Shown here piece by piece: positions 55,951 through 64,000 of a stretch of DNA of 64,000 bases (the first letter of the stretch is position 1; every line of letters begins with the position of its first letter). The notes under the pieces were generated by a model, which saw only the letters and a list, made by a program, of their open reading frames with translations, was not told where the DNA came from and searched no databases. The DNA lies in NCBI RefSeq assembly GCF_001438705.1, contig NZ_JQBP01000001.1, positions 26,581 through 90,580 on the forward strand. Direction: 5' to 3'. The translations under genes were made by a program, and so were the position numbers. The DNA comes from Weissella kandleri. Its GTDB lineage: Bacteria > Bacillota > Bacilli > Lactobacillales > Lactobacillaceae.

Positions 55951-58252
55951 GCGAATTGAAATTCAAAATTTTGGACGTTTTCAAAATCAAACTTTTAATT
56001 TACAAGCGGGCCTACAAGTTATTTATGGTTTGAATGAGACGGGTAAGACTACCTTGCACCGATTTATCAGTGGAGTTTTGTTTGGTTTCCCCAAAGCGCG
56101 GGATACACAACGGGCTGACCAAAACGATGGTGGGGTTTTGATACTAGAATTTGAAGGACAAACTTATCGAGTAGCACGGTATGTTAATAAGGCGATTCAA
56201 TTATCGGTTGAAAATTTGACGAGTGGCGAACAAGCTTTAGATCCAGAAAAGCAACTGCAAACTTTGCTAAATCCGTTGAATAAGCAATTATATCAAGCCA
56301 TTTATAGTTTTAATCAAGATGATTTATTAAAAATTTATACATTAGACCCGACGGAATTAAATGAAGTATTACGTAGCGTTGGTTATCCCGGAACGGACGA
56401 GTGGTTAACGAATGCTAAAAAATTGCAACGGCAAGCAAGCCAACAATTTGGAAAAACAAAAACGTCTAAACGTCCTTTGAATCAAGCTTTACGTCAACTG
56501 CGAGAATTGCAGCAACACTGGAATCAGCTAATGCAAAAGGCGCCCGATGTGCAGCAATTACAGCAACGGCAGATTCAACTTCGTGCAGATTTAGCTGCGC
56601 TACAACAAAGTCAAGCGCAAGAACAGGTGGATTTGCAGGTACAAAATAAGTTGCAATTACAAGTACCGATGTGGGAAAAGATCCAACGTCTGAAAAAAGA
56701 AATTCAAGCGAACCCGAATCTGCTGGATGCTAGTCGGCAAGCAGACGTTGAAACGACACTGCAAAAATTACAGTTATTAGCTGATTCATCAGATGAGCGA
56801 CAAGAACAATTTAAGCAATTCCAACAAGCAATGCACGCGTTACGACAAATTCAGCAACGAGGACAAACGGTGCATGAAAATATTCGACAATTAGAAGCAA
56901 TGCTGCGCCAATTACGCGAAAAATGGCAACCTGATTCTATACCGGCACCGTTAACCGTTGCACAGTCAAAAAATTTGCATGCTCATCGGTTAGGGGCCCA
57001 ACGTTTCACAACATCAGGTAACACTAATGCACAAAAAGGCGCTGGTCTGATAGGTGTTTTGGGGCTGCTTTTGGTTTTATTAGGTCAGTGGTCACTTTTA
57101 GGTGGGGTGTTAATGGTGAGTGCCGGTTTGTATTGGGGATGGCGTTATTGGCAGCATAGGACAACAGATGATCAACAGATTAGCTTGCCAGGATATGAAA
57201 ATTGGGATGTAGCAACCATCGAGCTGATGCAGCCTGATGCCCAACAACAAGCTTTATGGCAACAACAGAGGCGTCAGTTAAAGGAAGAAGAAGAACAGCT
57301 TATCGTCCGTCAGCAAAAGGTATTGACGGAATTACGTAACTTAAGTCGACAACCGCAAGCGGATGTCCAACAGTTACAAAAGATTCATGCTAAATGGCAA
57401 ATGCAGGTGCAAGTTCAGCAGACGACGCAAGTGCAACGTCAAGAATATCAAGCGCTTTTGCAAAGTCAGTTGAACCAATTAGGCTTAGCCGATGTGAAAG
57501 ATTATCGACAACGTAAATTGGTTGATCAACGTACGCGAGCCTTACAAACGCAGTTGCAAACATTGGAACAACAATTAGGGGATGTCGATCAGGCGACATT
57601 AGCAAAGTTTTCAGCCCTGCATCCAGCTCATGCTGATACAGCTGAGGAACAAAAAGCTAGCGGGGATGAAGCGTCTGACAAGCAAGCGCAACAATTGCAA
57701 GCGGAATTAGCCCGTGTAAATTATGAGCTAACGGCGTTTGAAACTGATACTAGTTTGGAAACGTTAAATCAAAAAATTGCCACGCAGCGCAGTTTATTAC
57801 AAAATGAAATGCAAAAATATTTTGTAGAGCAATTGAGCGCGACTTGGATTCAACAAACCGTTGAGCACTTGACGCAAATGCAGTTACCGCAGTTATTCAA
57901 GGTAGCGAGTGGTTATTTACAACGTTTGACCCAACAGAAATACATCCAAATTGTGGATCAACAAGGACAATTAAAATTAAAGGATCAGTCAACACATTTT
58001 TGGACGTTGGACGAAGTTTCGCGGGGAACGGCGGAATTGGTTTATGTCACTTTGCGTTTAGCATATGCGTGGCAATTAAAAGCGCAGTGGATTGGACCCG
58101 TTTTGATTGATGATGCGTTTGTGGATCTTGATGCGTCACGGCGCCAAATTTTATTTGAAATTTTAGGTGAATTTGCGGCAGAAGGGTATCAAATTTTATA
58201 TTTCACAGCGCACGATAACTTGACGTTGCAACCGACTTTAGATTTAAATTAA
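55940..58252 (+). CDS. yhaN: AAA/SMC-like ATPase YhaN
   Basis: 770 residues. Walker A G-x-N-E-T-G-K-T-T near 32-40, long coiled coils (about 170-350 and 420-640), and Walker B V-L-I-D-D-A-F-V-D-L-D. Two hydrophobic helices (about 370-402) interrupt the coiled coil; this is known for YhaN and suggests membrane attachment. Very Gln-rich (Q about one in eight). Partner of YhaO. Confidence 0.92.
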   Translation: MQIKRIEIQNFGRFQNQTFNLQAGLQVIYGLNETGKTTLHRFISGVLFGFPKARDTQRADQNDGGVLILEFEGQTYRVARYVNKAIQLSVENLTSGEQALDPEKQLQTLLNPLNKQLYQAIYSFNQDDLLKIYTLDPTELNEVLRSVGYPGTDEWLTNAKKLQRQASQQFGKTKTSKRPLNQALRQLRELQQHWNQLMQKAPDVQQLQQRQIQLRADLAALQQSQAQEQVDLQVQNKLQLQVPMWEKIQRLKKEIQANPNLLDASRQADVETTLQKLQLLADSSDERQEQFKQFQQAMHALRQIQQRGQTVHENIRQLEAMLRQLREKWQPDSIPAPLTVAQSKNLHAHRLGAQRFTTSGNTNAQKGAGLIGVLGLLLVLLGQWSLLGGVLMVSAGLYWGWRYWQHRTTDDQQISLPGYENWDVATIELMQPDAQQQALWQQQRRQLKEEEEQLIVRQQKVLTELRNLSRQPQADVQQLQKIHAKWQMQVQVQQTTQVQRQEYQALLQSQLNQLGLADVKDYRQRKLVDQRTRALQTQLQTLEQQLGDVDQATLAKFSALHPAHADTAEEQKASGDEASDKQAQQLQAELARVNYELTAFETDTSLETLNQKIATQRSLLQNEMQKYFVEQLSATWIQQTVEHLTQMQLPQLFKVASGYLQRLTQQKYIQIVDQQGQLKLKDQSTHFWTLDEVSRGTAELVYVTLRLAYAWQLKAQWIGPVLIDDAFVDLDASRRQILFEILGEFAAEGYQILYFTAHDNLTLQPTLDLN

Positions 58253-58270
58253 GAAAGATTGAGGACTAAG

Positions 58271-59230
58271 ATGATGCAAGGACGTAAATTAAGTGATTAT
58301 AAAAATGATGAAAATGTCCAGACGTATGCTGTCTTAAAACAAGTCGAATTACGCAAGACTAATGCGGGCAAGCCATACTTAGCGGTTGTTTTAGAAGATA
58401 GTTCGATGGAATTAGCTGGTATGAAATGGGAGATTACTGAAGAAGAAGCCCAAACGTTTCAGGCGGGGATGGTGGTGGCAGTTAGCGGGATGCGACAGAC
58501 ATATCGGGATAAACCACAGTTGAAAATTTTTGAAATTCGGCCGACCCGGATTGATGAACCGCAAAATCCAAATGATTTCATGCCGCATGGTCCCATGAAA
58601 GCCGATGAAATGGAAGCTGAAGTTAACCGGCTATTTTTAAAAATTTTAAATCCCAAATGGCAACGCATTGTCCGGTATTTATTAGCAAAATATCATGATG
58701 AGTTTTATCGTTATCCAGCAGCTAAAACCAATCATCATGCCTTTGCTGGTGGATTAGGGTATCATACGATTTCAATTGCACGGTTGGCCGATCAAGTGGC
58801 TAATTTATATTCATCAGTAGATCGAAGTCTTTTACTGGCGGGGGCGTTATTGCATGATTTAGGTAAAGTGATTGAGCTTTCTGGACCGGTCGCAACCAAA
58901 TATACCCGGTCTGGGAATTTGATTGGGCATATTGTTTTGATTGATGAACAAATTGTGTTAGCAGCTCAAGAGTTGAAACTTGATTTGTTCGATGAAGATC
59001 TAATTTTATTACGACATGTTGTCCTGGCGCATCATGGACAATTAGAATACGGTTCACCGGTTCAACCATTGGTCCGCGAAGCGAATGTTTTACATCAATT
59101 GGACGAATTAGATGCTAATATGCAAAGCTTTGATCAAGTACTTAATCAAACGGAGCCAGGCGATTTTGCGACACGGAATTGGGCTTTAGATAACCGGGCT
59201 GTTTATCGTCCTGAACATGATAAAAATTAA
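58271..59230 (+). CDS. yhaM: 3'-5' exoribonuclease YhaM
   Basis: 319 residues. N-terminal OB-like domain and a C-terminal HD hydrolase domain with H-H-A-F-A-G-G-L-G-Y-H and H-D-L-G-K. Degrades RNA from the 3' end with Mn. ATG at 58271 (SD GAGG, 6 nt) is used; 58274 is possible. It completes the yhaO-yhaN-yhaM set. Confidence 0.92.
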   Translation: MMQGRKLSDYKNDENVQTYAVLKQVELRKTNAGKPYLAVVLEDSSMELAGMKWEITEEEAQTFQAGMVVAVSGMRQTYRDKPQLKIFEIRPTRIDEPQNPNDFMPHGPMKADEMEAEVNRLFLKILNPKWQRIVRYLLAKYHDEFYRYPAAKTNHHAFAGGLGYHTISIARLADQVANLYSSVDRSLLLAGALLHDLGKVIELSGPVATKYTRSGNLIGHIVLIDEQIVLAAQELKLDLFDEDLILLRHVVLAHHGQLEYGSPVQPLVREANVLHQLDELDANMQSFDQVLNQTEPGDFATRNWALDNRAVYRPEHDKN

Positions 59231-59240
59231 TTCATGAAAC

Positions 59241-59271
59241 TACAGCTTTACAAAAAATACAGCTTTACAAA
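59241..59271 (+). repeat. Two 14-bp direct repeats over the FMN-reductase promoter
   Basis: TACAGCTTTACAAA occurs exactly twice (59241-59254 and 59258-59271), 17 bp apart. The second copy contains the -35 TTTACA. Each also ends in a AGCTTT-AC-AAAGCT type symmetry in the second copy. Confidence 0.65.
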
Positions 59272-59292
59272 GCTAAAAATCCAGTGTATTAT
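59264..59292 (+). promoter_or_regulatory. Promoter of the FMN reductase gene
   Basis: TTTACA (59264-59269), 17-bp spacer, TATTAT (59287-59292). Confidence 0.6.
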
Positions 59293-59357
59293 TTAACTTG
59301 TAAACTTATTAAAAGTAAGCTTTCTTTCAGATTAAAATTAACGGGAGATTTTTTGAT

Positions 59358-59903
59358 ATGACAAAGTATGGAGTGTTAGTTGGTTCATTACGTAAGGGTT
59401 CATATAGTGCTGGAGTGGCTGAAGCATTAGTTAAGGGATTACCTGAAGATGCTGAAGTGACGCAATTGCGCATTGATAATTTGCCTTTGTACAATCAAGA
59501 TTATGATGCTGATTCACCGGTTGTTTATACTGAATTTCGAGAGTTAGTGGCTCAACAAGATGCATTTATTATCGCTACTCCAGAGTATAACCGGAGCATT
59601 CCAGGCGCTTTAAAGAACGCCTTGGATGTTGCTTCACGTCCTTACGGCGAGAGTGTATGGGACGGTAAGCCTGTTTTGCCAGCCTCACAATCAACTGGTG
59701 GAATTGGTGGAATTGTGGCTAATCATACTTTGCGGCAAACCTTACAATTTTTGAATATGCCAATGATGACTCAACCTGAGTTATATATTGGGGGAACACC
59801 ATCCTTGAGTGATGAGAATGGACACATCACTAATGAGGATACCTTAAACTTCTTAGCTGCAACAGCTGGGCAATTTGACCGATTCGTTAAAGCCCGCAAA
59901 TAA
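59358..59903 (+). CDS. NADPH-dependent FMN reductase family protein
   Basis: 181 residues. Flavodoxin-like fold with FMN loop G-S-L-R-K-G-S-Y-S and P-E-Y-N-R-S-I-P-G-x-L-K-N-A-L-D, typical of NAD(P)H:quinone/FMN reductases. Probably reduces quinones or azo compounds in oxidative stress. SD GGGAG is upstream. Its promoter carries a direct repeat. Confidence 0.9.
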   Translation: MTKYGVLVGSLRKGSYSAGVAEALVKGLPEDAEVTQLRIDNLPLYNQDYDADSPVVYTEFRELVAQQDAFIIATPEYNRSIPGALKNALDVASRPYGESVWDGKPVLPASQSTGGIGGIVANHTLRQTLQFLNMPMMTQPELYIGGTPSLSDENGHITNEDTLNFLAATAGQFDRFVKARK

Positions 59904-59916
59904 TATTACTTGAGAT

Positions 59917-59945
59917 AAAACCACTTGTATTATGAGTGGTTTTTT
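59917..59945 (+). terminator. Terminator after the FMN reductase
   Basis: A 9-bp stem (59917-59925 with 59935-59943) and six Ts. The next promoter overlaps it. Confidence 0.88.
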
Positions 59946-59953
59946 GTTATATT
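59925..59953 (+). promoter_or_regulatory. rplS promoter, embedded in the previous terminator
   Basis: TTGTAT (59925-59930), 17-bp spacer, TATATT (59948-59953). The -35 is in the terminator loop. Confidence 0.5.
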
Positions 59954-59980
59954 ATTTATTGGCTGTAAATGCCATATCAA

Positions 59981-60015
59981 CGATGTTCCGCTGGTCGGAT
60001 GATGTAAGAACATCG
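59981..60015 (+). promoter_or_regulatory. L19 leader RNA hairpin
   Basis: CGATGTTC (59981-59988) pairs with GAACATCG (60008-60015); the loop begins CGCTGGTCGG. Position and shape match the known Firmicutes rplS leader. Confidence 0.7.
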
Positions 60016-60030
60016 ATTAGGAGATTTGCT

Positions 60031-60387
60031 ATGCGTCAAAATGCATTGTTAGAAAAGTTAACTGAATCACAATTGCGGTCAGATATTCCTGATTTCCGTG
60101 CCGGTGATACAATCAAGGTTTATGCTCGAATCGTCGAAGGTTCACGTGAGCGTATCCAATTGTTCGAAGGTGTGGTCATTAAGCGAAAGGGTAGCGGAAT
60201 CCAAGCTACTTATACTGTTCGTAAGATGTCAAGCGGGGTTGGTGTGGAACGGACTTATCCAGTTCACTCACCACGTGTTGATAAGATCGAAGTGGTTCGT
60301 CATGGTCGCGTTCGTCGTGCCAAGTTGTACTACTTGCGTGCTTTGCACGGTAAGGCTGCTCGTATTAAAGAAGCCCGGCGCGGTTAA
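60031..60387 (+). CDS. rplS: 50S ribosomal protein L19
   Basis: 118 residues with [19 protein letters not shown] and the Lys/Arg-rich [10 protein letters not shown] end. The open frame starts at 59932, but the SD AGGAG and the family start (M-R-Q-N-A-L) fix the ATG at 60031. The longer ORFs overlapping it are shadows. Confidence 0.97.
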   Translation: MRQNALLEKLTESQLRSDIPDFRAGDTIKVYARIVEGSRERIQLFEGVVIKRKGSGIQATYTVRKMSSGVGVERTYPVHSPRVDKIEVVRHGRVRRAKLYYLRALHGKAARIKEARRG

Positions 60388-60406
60388 TTTTAATATTAGT
60401 AGACTG

Positions 60407-60439
60407 AAAGCTCGTATCATTTGTGATACGGGCTTTTTT
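60407..60439 (+). terminator. Terminator after rplS
   Basis: A 13-bp stem with one G-U pair (60407-60419 with 60424-60436) and a run of Ts. Confidence 0.9.
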
Positions 60440-60499
60440 GTTTATCTAAATTTAGCAAGTTTCCTGGTAATCCGCGGTGCAGGAAGGCCAATTATCTTG

Positions 60500-60505
60500 T
60501 ATAAT
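60500..60505 (+). promoter_or_regulatory. -10 element for lepA
   Basis: Perfect TATAAT 35 bp before the lepA ATG; no clear -35. Confidence 0.5.
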
Positions 60506-60540
60506 GGAAGAGACAATTAAACGAAAGTGAGCGCATTTAA

Positions 60541-62376
60541 ATGAATTTAAAAGAGTTAGAAGAGCGCCAAAAACATATCCGAAATTTTAGCATTGTGGCC
60601 CATATTGATCATGGGAAATCAACCATTTCCGATCGAATTTTAGAAGCGACCCATACGGTGGCTTCACGGGATATGCAAGCCCAACTGTTAGATACGATGG
60701 ATTTGGAACGAGAGCGTGGAATTACGATTAAGATGAATGCCGTTGAAGTGCATTATGTGGCCAATGATGGTGAAACTTATATTTTTCATTTAGTTGATAC
60801 ACCAGGGCACGTGGACTTTTCATACGAAGTTTCACGTTCATTAGCTGCCGCGGATGGGGCCATCTTAGTTGTTGATGCTGCTCAAGGGGTAGAAGCCCAA
60901 ACTTTAGCGAATGTTTATTTGGCTTTAGATAATGATTTGGAAATTTTGCCTTTAATTAATAAGATTGATTTGCCCGCTGCTGAGCCAGAAAAGGTTCGTG
61001 CGGAGATTGAAGATGTAATTGGCTTAGATGCTTCAGATGCCGTTTTAGCTTCGGCTAAAAAAGGGATCGGGATTCCGGAGCTATTGGAACAAATCGTGAC
61101 GAAATTACCAGCACCAGAGGGCGATTTGGAAGGGCCGTTGAAAGCTTTGATTTTTGATTCGACCTACGATGCTTACAAGGGGGTCATTTTAACGATCCGG
61201 GTTAAAGATGGAATGGTTAAGCCGGGTGATAAAATTAAGTTTATGAATTCTGGTGCTGAATATGATGTGACGGAAGTTGGGGTTAATTCTCCTCATCCGA
61301 TTAAACGTGAATATTTGGTGGCAGGAGATATTGGTTATGTGGCGGCATCAATTAAAAATATTCGCGATGCGCGCCCAGGTGATACGATTACGACTGTCCA
61401 AAATGGAGCCGCTGAACCGTTAGCTGGTTATAAACCAATGACGCCAATGGTCTATTCTGGATTGTATCCTTCTGATAATGCCAAGTATAATTATCTGCGT
61501 GAAGCCTTGGAGAAGTTACAGTTGAATGACGCTTCTTTGGAATTTGATCCTGAGACTTCGCAAGCCTTGGGCTTTGGGTTCCGGACAGGTTTCTTGGGGA
61601 TGTTGCATATGGATGTGATTCAAGAACGCCTGGAACGTGAATTTGATCTAGATTTGATTACCACAGCACCTTCTGTGACGTACCATGCTTTTTTAAAGGA
61701 CGGGACAATGGTAGAGGTGGATAATCCATCCGAATTGCCAGAAGTAGGCGAGATTGAGCATATTGAAGAGCCATTTGTGTATGCGCAAATCATGGTTCCA
61801 AATGATTATGTTGGAGCGGTGATGGATTTGGCGCAGCGTAAACGTGGTGAATTTGATACGATGGATTATCTGGATGCTAATCGAGTGAATGTGAAATATT
61901 ATCTACCGTTATCAGAAATTATTTTTGAATTTTTTGATATTTTGAAATCAACTACGCGGGGTTATGCTTCATTAGATTATGAAATGTCGGGATATCGCCC
62001 TTCAGATTTGGTTAAAATCGATATTCTATTAAATGGAGATAAGGTTGACGCTTTGAGTTTTATTGTGCATCGAGATTTTGCGCAGGAGCGGGGACGTTTA
62101 ATTACAATTAAGTTGAAAGATTTAATTCCACGGCGTAATTTTGAAATCCCTGTGCAAGCAGCAATTGGTTCAAAGATTATTGCGCGGTCAACGATCAAAG
62201 CTTATCGGAAGGACGTTACATCTAAGATTCACACTGGTGATCCAGATCGACGGGCTAAGCTGTTGGATAAGCAAAAGCGTGGAAAAGCACGCATGAAGTC
62301 AGTTGGTACGGTTGATGTCCCACAGGAAGCCTTTATGGCCGTATTGAAAACGGGCGATGACGAAGGTAAAAATTAA
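60541..62376 (+). CDS. lepA: Elongation factor 4
   Basis: 611 residues. G1 AHIDHGKS at 20-27, G3 DTPGHVDF, G4 NKID, and the LepA-specific C-terminal domain (H-T-G-D-P-D-R-R...[12 protein letters not shown]). A ribosomal GTPase that affects stalled or misassembled ribosomes. SD is weak. Confidence 0.97.
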   Translation: MNLKELEERQKHIRNFSIVAHIDHGKSTISDRILEATHTVASRDMQAQLLDTMDLERERGITIKMNAVEVHYVANDGETYIFHLVDTPGHVDFSYEVSRSLAAADGAILVVDAAQGVEAQTLANVYLALDNDLEILPLINKIDLPAAEPEKVRAEIEDVIGLDASDAVLASAKKGIGIPELLEQIVTKLPAPEGDLEGPLKALIFDSTYDAYKGVILTIRVKDGMVKPGDKIKFMNSGAEYDVTEVGVNSPHPIKREYLVAGDIGYVAASIKNIRDARPGDTITTVQNGAAEPLAGYKPMTPMVYSGLYPSDNAKYNYLREALEKLQLNDASLEFDPETSQALGFGFRTGFLGMLHMDVIQERLEREFDLDLITTAPSVTYHAFLKDGTMVEVDNPSELPEVGEIEHIEEPFVYAQIMVPNDYVGAVMDLAQRKRGEFDTMDYLDANRVNVKYYLPLSEIIFEFFDILKSTTRGYASLDYEMSGYRPSDLVKIDILLNGDKVDALSFIVHRDFAQERGRLITIKLKDLIPRRNFEIPVQAAIGSKIIARSTIKAYRKDVTSKIHTGDPDRRAKLLDKQKRGKARMKSVGTVDVPQEAFMAVLKTGDDEGKN

Positions 62377-62480
62377 TTTGATGTCTATAGTTAGCGCTTG
62401 CGTTATTTTGCAAAATAGTGACTTTTAGGTAACTTTTTGCAAATAATTCGTGATGGGGTACTGTATTCTAAAATTGGATA

Positions 62481-62489
62481 TGTTATACT
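62481..62489 (+). promoter_or_regulatory. Extended -10 promoter of rpmE2
   Basis: TGTTATACT, 63 bp before the ATG. The leader has an AAAACT/AGTTTT hairpin that could be an L31 leader but was not identified. Confidence 0.5.
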
Positions 62490-62552
62490 AGTTTAGTTAA
62501 TAAAACTGACTCTGGTTGACCGAGTTTTGATCAGGGCTATAAGGAGACTATT

Positions 62553-62795
62553 ATGCAAGCAGGAATTCACCCAGAATACCGTGACGTTGTATTCGTTGAT
62601 ACCACTACTGGCGCAAAGTTCTTGGCAGGATCAACTGTTAAGACTGACGCTACTGTTGAATTTGAAGGAGAGACTTACCCAATGGTTCGTGTCGAAACTT
62701 CATCAGATTCACACCCATTCTACACTGGGAAGGCTAAGTTTACGCAAGCCGACGGAGCCGTTGATAAGTTCAACAAGAAATATGGTCTTAAGTAA
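62553..62795 (+). CDS. rpmE2: 50S ribosomal protein L31 type B
   Basis: 80 residues. The H-P-E-Y-R-D-V-V-F start and S-D-S-H-P-F-Y-T-G end are characteristic, and the zinc-binding cysteines of type A are absent. SD AAGGAG precedes the ATG. Last intact housekeeping gene before the mobile-element relic. Confidence 0.97.
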   Translation: MQAGIHPEYRDVVFVDTTTGAKFLAGSTVKTDATVEFEGETYPMVRVETSSDSHPFYTGKAKFTQADGAVDKFNKKYGLK

Positions 62796-62810
62796 TCATA
62801 TTTTGACTTT

Positions 62811-62855
62811 AAATCCTGATATGCCAGCAAATCCGTTGGTATGTCAGGATTTTTT
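62811..62855 (+). terminator. Terminator after rpmE2
   Basis: A 15-bp stem with two G-U pairs (62811-62825 with 62838-62852) and six Ts. Confidence 0.92.
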
Positions 62856-62910
62856 GTTTGCTAAAAAGGTTTTTATGGGTCATGATTGATTGTGATTTGT
62901 AGTTAATTTT

Positions 62911-62985
62911 GGGCACCTTTTGGGCACTTTTTTAGGATTATTTTACATTTGGGCACCTTTAAAAAAGTTATTTTATTTGGGCACC
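62911..62985 (-). repeat. Four GGGCAC(C) direct repeats, candidate integrase arm sites
   Basis: TTTGGGCACC-like units at 62911, 62922, 62951 and 62979, all in one orientation, lie just beyond the 3' end of the integrase relic. Such clustered short repeats are typical of the arm-type sites of tyrosine integrases, so this may be an att half-site. Confidence 0.55.
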
Positions 62986-62993
62986 CAGTATTT

Positions 62994-63176
62994 TTATCGC
63001 AATATATCTAATGTTTTATCTGCTTCTAGACCTCTTTTGGTATCTAACAGATGAGTATATACAGTTTGAGTTATTGATACATTTGAATGTCCTAGTCGCT
63101 CAGATACATATGCAATATCAACACCATGGCTGTTTCAAATAGAATTGTGTATGTGTCTAAGGCCAAGGAGTGAATT
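62994..63176 (-). pseudogene. Tyrosine integrase, C-terminal fragment with internal stop
   Basis: Read on the minus strand, the frame gives G-L-R-H-I-H, then an in-frame TGA (63135-63137), then G-V-D-I-A-Y-V-S-E-R-L-G-H-S and T-V-Y-T-H-L-L before the true stop at 62994. These are the Arg-His, LGH and nucleophile Tyr boxes of phage/ICE integrases. The first three quarters of the protein are gone. It marks one end of a decayed prophage or integrative element. Confidence 0.85.
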
Positions 63177-63533
63177 GAAAAACGGGCACAATTGATAAGA
63201 AATCGGTCGACAATGAAAATGAACATGGCATTTATTGATTATGAATTAACGGATAACCCCCTCGCAAGAAATTATTGATAGCATTAATGAATTAATGTTT
63301 TTGTGGAGCATCGACAAAGAATATTAGGTAATTATTGTATAAGTTAGCTACTCACTGATAGTAATTAATTGTGAAATTAACTGTTTTGGTGGGAAGTTTT
63401 CACAGATACTATAGTTAGTTATGGTTTTAATATATATCCTGAGACAATGATTAATCAATATAAATTAGCTTCATTATGGAATTTATGCATATTATCTTAT
63501 AATTACAAATATATCATTTTGATTAATTAATAC
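63177..63533. other. Decayed mobile-element DNA
   Basis: AT-rich, without an intact gene. Open pieces with protein-like composition remain on the + strand: about 63180-63330 (two frames joined by a shift) and about 63376-63530 (49 codons, no start, containing G-F-N-I-Y-P-E-T-M-I-N-Q-Y). They resemble scraps of phage genes but cannot be assigned. Confidence 0.5.
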
Positions 63534-63542
63534 TGATATAAT
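63534..63542 (+). promoter_or_regulatory. Extended -10 promoter of the terminal small-ORF operon
   Basis: TGATATAAT fits TGnTATAAT; leader of about 105 nt to the SD at 63643. Confidence 0.5.
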
Positions 63543-63654
63543 AGTAGATGCTTTGATTACGTAGATTTTTTATCTGTGATATTTCATTAAATTAGATAAG
63601 TAAAACAATAGACACGATTCAATTTAAAAAATGATAAAAGAAAGAGGAGGTTAA

Positions 63655-63681
63655 ATGAAGGTAATAAAAAATTGTGAATGA
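63655..63681 (+). CDS. Eight-codon ORF behind an excellent ribosome site
   Basis: A perfect GAGGAGG SD precedes an ATG that runs only eight codons (M-K-V-I-K-N-C-E) to TGA. If the TGA is a mutation, the frame continues with C-x-x-C to 18 codons. Its last codons overlap the GTG of the next ORF, so it may act as a leader that couples translation. Otherwise it is a broken gene. Confidence 0.35.
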   Translation: MKVIKNCE

Positions 63682-63865
63682 TGCAATTTTGGTCATACTT
63701 CGTCTTATTAGAATTAGCATGGGAAAATATATGGTTAATATAACGGTAATTAACAAAGGAAATAAACGAATAACTAAAATATTTAAGATGCGAAAAAGCG
63801 TCTATAAACTTTTTGCAAAGATAGGTTGGCTAAATCCTGAAGGGTGGGAAGATAAAATTGAATGA
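63674..63865 (+). CDS. Small basic protein, unknown
   Basis: 63 residues, strongly basic (many Lys/Arg), with a hydrophobic start and a W-L-N-P-E-G-W-E motif near the end. GTG start overlaps the eight-codon ORF; an ATG at 63719 is an alternative but has no SD. Not recognised. Probably part of the mobile element. Confidence 0.4.
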   Translation: MNDAILVILRLIRISMGKYMVNITVINKGNKRITKIFKMRKSVYKLFAKIGWLNPEGWEDKIE

Positions 63866-63989
63866 ATTTTTAATTGGTGCATTGTTATTGAGTGCCATAA
63901 TAGTAAGTTCATCTTATTTTTATAAAAAATATTGGAAAATCAGAGCGACTAAAATAAAAGATGATGGCCGTAAAAACAAATTGAATTGA
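63858..63989 (+). CDS. Small single-span membrane protein, unknown
   Basis: 43 residues from a TTG start overlapping the previous ORF by 8 nt. One membrane helix (about 3-21) then a Lys/Arg-rich tail. No ATG start is possible, since the nearby ATG at 63862 meets a stop after three codons. Tentative. Confidence 0.3.
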   Translation: MNEFLIGALLLSAIIVSSSYFYKKYWKIRATKIKDDGRKNKLN

Positions 63990-64000
63990 TGATAATATCT

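Noticed and set aside
60098-60520. 140-codon ORF overlapping rplS and its terminator
   Set aside because: It reads through a strong terminator in a different frame from conserved L19, so it is a shadow.
62911-62985. CRISPR array
   Set aside because: Only four 6-7-bp units with uneven spacing and no cas genes; they fit integrase sites better.

Overview
The window looks like chromosome of a low-GC lactic acid bacterium, most likely a Weissella/Leuconostoc-type member of the Lactobacillaceae. The reasons are strong GGAGG-type ribosome sites, T-box leaders on two tRNA synthetase genes, a lacto-usp-type RNA in front of a 'small membrane protein + universal stress protein' pair, type B ribosomal protein L31, and Firmicutes gene strings such as xseA-xseB-ispA-tlyA-argR-recN, relQ-nadK-rluD-mgtE, alaS-ireB-ruvX-DUF1292, comEA-comEC-holA and yhaO-yhaN-yhaM. 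The genus is inferred from gene content, not from a marker gene. No rRNA, tRNA, intact insertion sequence or CRISPR array is visible.

Layout. 1-2.1 kb: two terminators and a minus-strand GGDEF protein with a degenerate EAL domain. 2.3-7.5 kb: tyrosine phosphatase, an anchored protein of unknown function, prfC, rarA and a membrane acyltransferase. 7.5-8.7 kb: stand-alone lacto-usp RNA (proposed 6S RNA), small membrane protein and uspA with a cre-like site. 8.8-10.9 kb: two convergent unknown genes sharing a 19-bp terminator. 11-17 kb: T-box, valS, folC, rlmCD. 17.2-26.9 kb: an oxidoreductase and DEAD-box helicase, then a tightly packed folate/DNA-repair/isoprenoid run (folD to recN), gmk and rpoZ. 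27-30 kb: a galactofuranose module of two glycosyltransferases and UDP-galactopyranose mutase. 30.2-35.4 kb: relQ, nadK, pseudouridine synthase, mgtE and an MFS exporter. 35.4-39.7 kb: T-box, alaS and four small conserved genes. 39.8-41.7 kb: a PadR/DUF1700/DUF4097 operon. 41.7-43.4 kb: a probable cargo insertion, an MFS exporter behind a 20-codon leader peptide, bounded by two copies of the same terminator. 43.4-48.1 kb: comEA, comEC, holA, rpsO, rpsT. 48.1-48.85 kb has no convincing gene. 48.85-54.6 kb: Bce-type ABC exporter, a second argR, a class A PBP and a YlbF-family gene. 54.7-62.8 kb: yhaO-yhaN-yhaM, an FMN reductase, rplS, lepA, rpmE2. From about 62.9 kb the sequence changes to AT-rich, decayed mobile-element DNA: four GGGCAC direct repeats, the broken C-terminal end of a tyrosine integrase, gene scraps, and a small-ORF operon that runs to the window edge.

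Most of the window is housekeeping: translation factors and synthetases, folate one-carbon metabolism, recombination and repair, DNA uptake, (p)ppGpp synthesis, cell-wall synthesis. The points most worth a second look are the leader-peptide/hairpin arrangement in front of the terminator-flanked MFS gene, the integrase relic with its repeat cluster, the galactofuranose cassette, the lacto-usp RNA locus, and a cytosolic Ig-like protein with a C-terminal amphipathic tail. I found no convincing wholly new multi-gene system.
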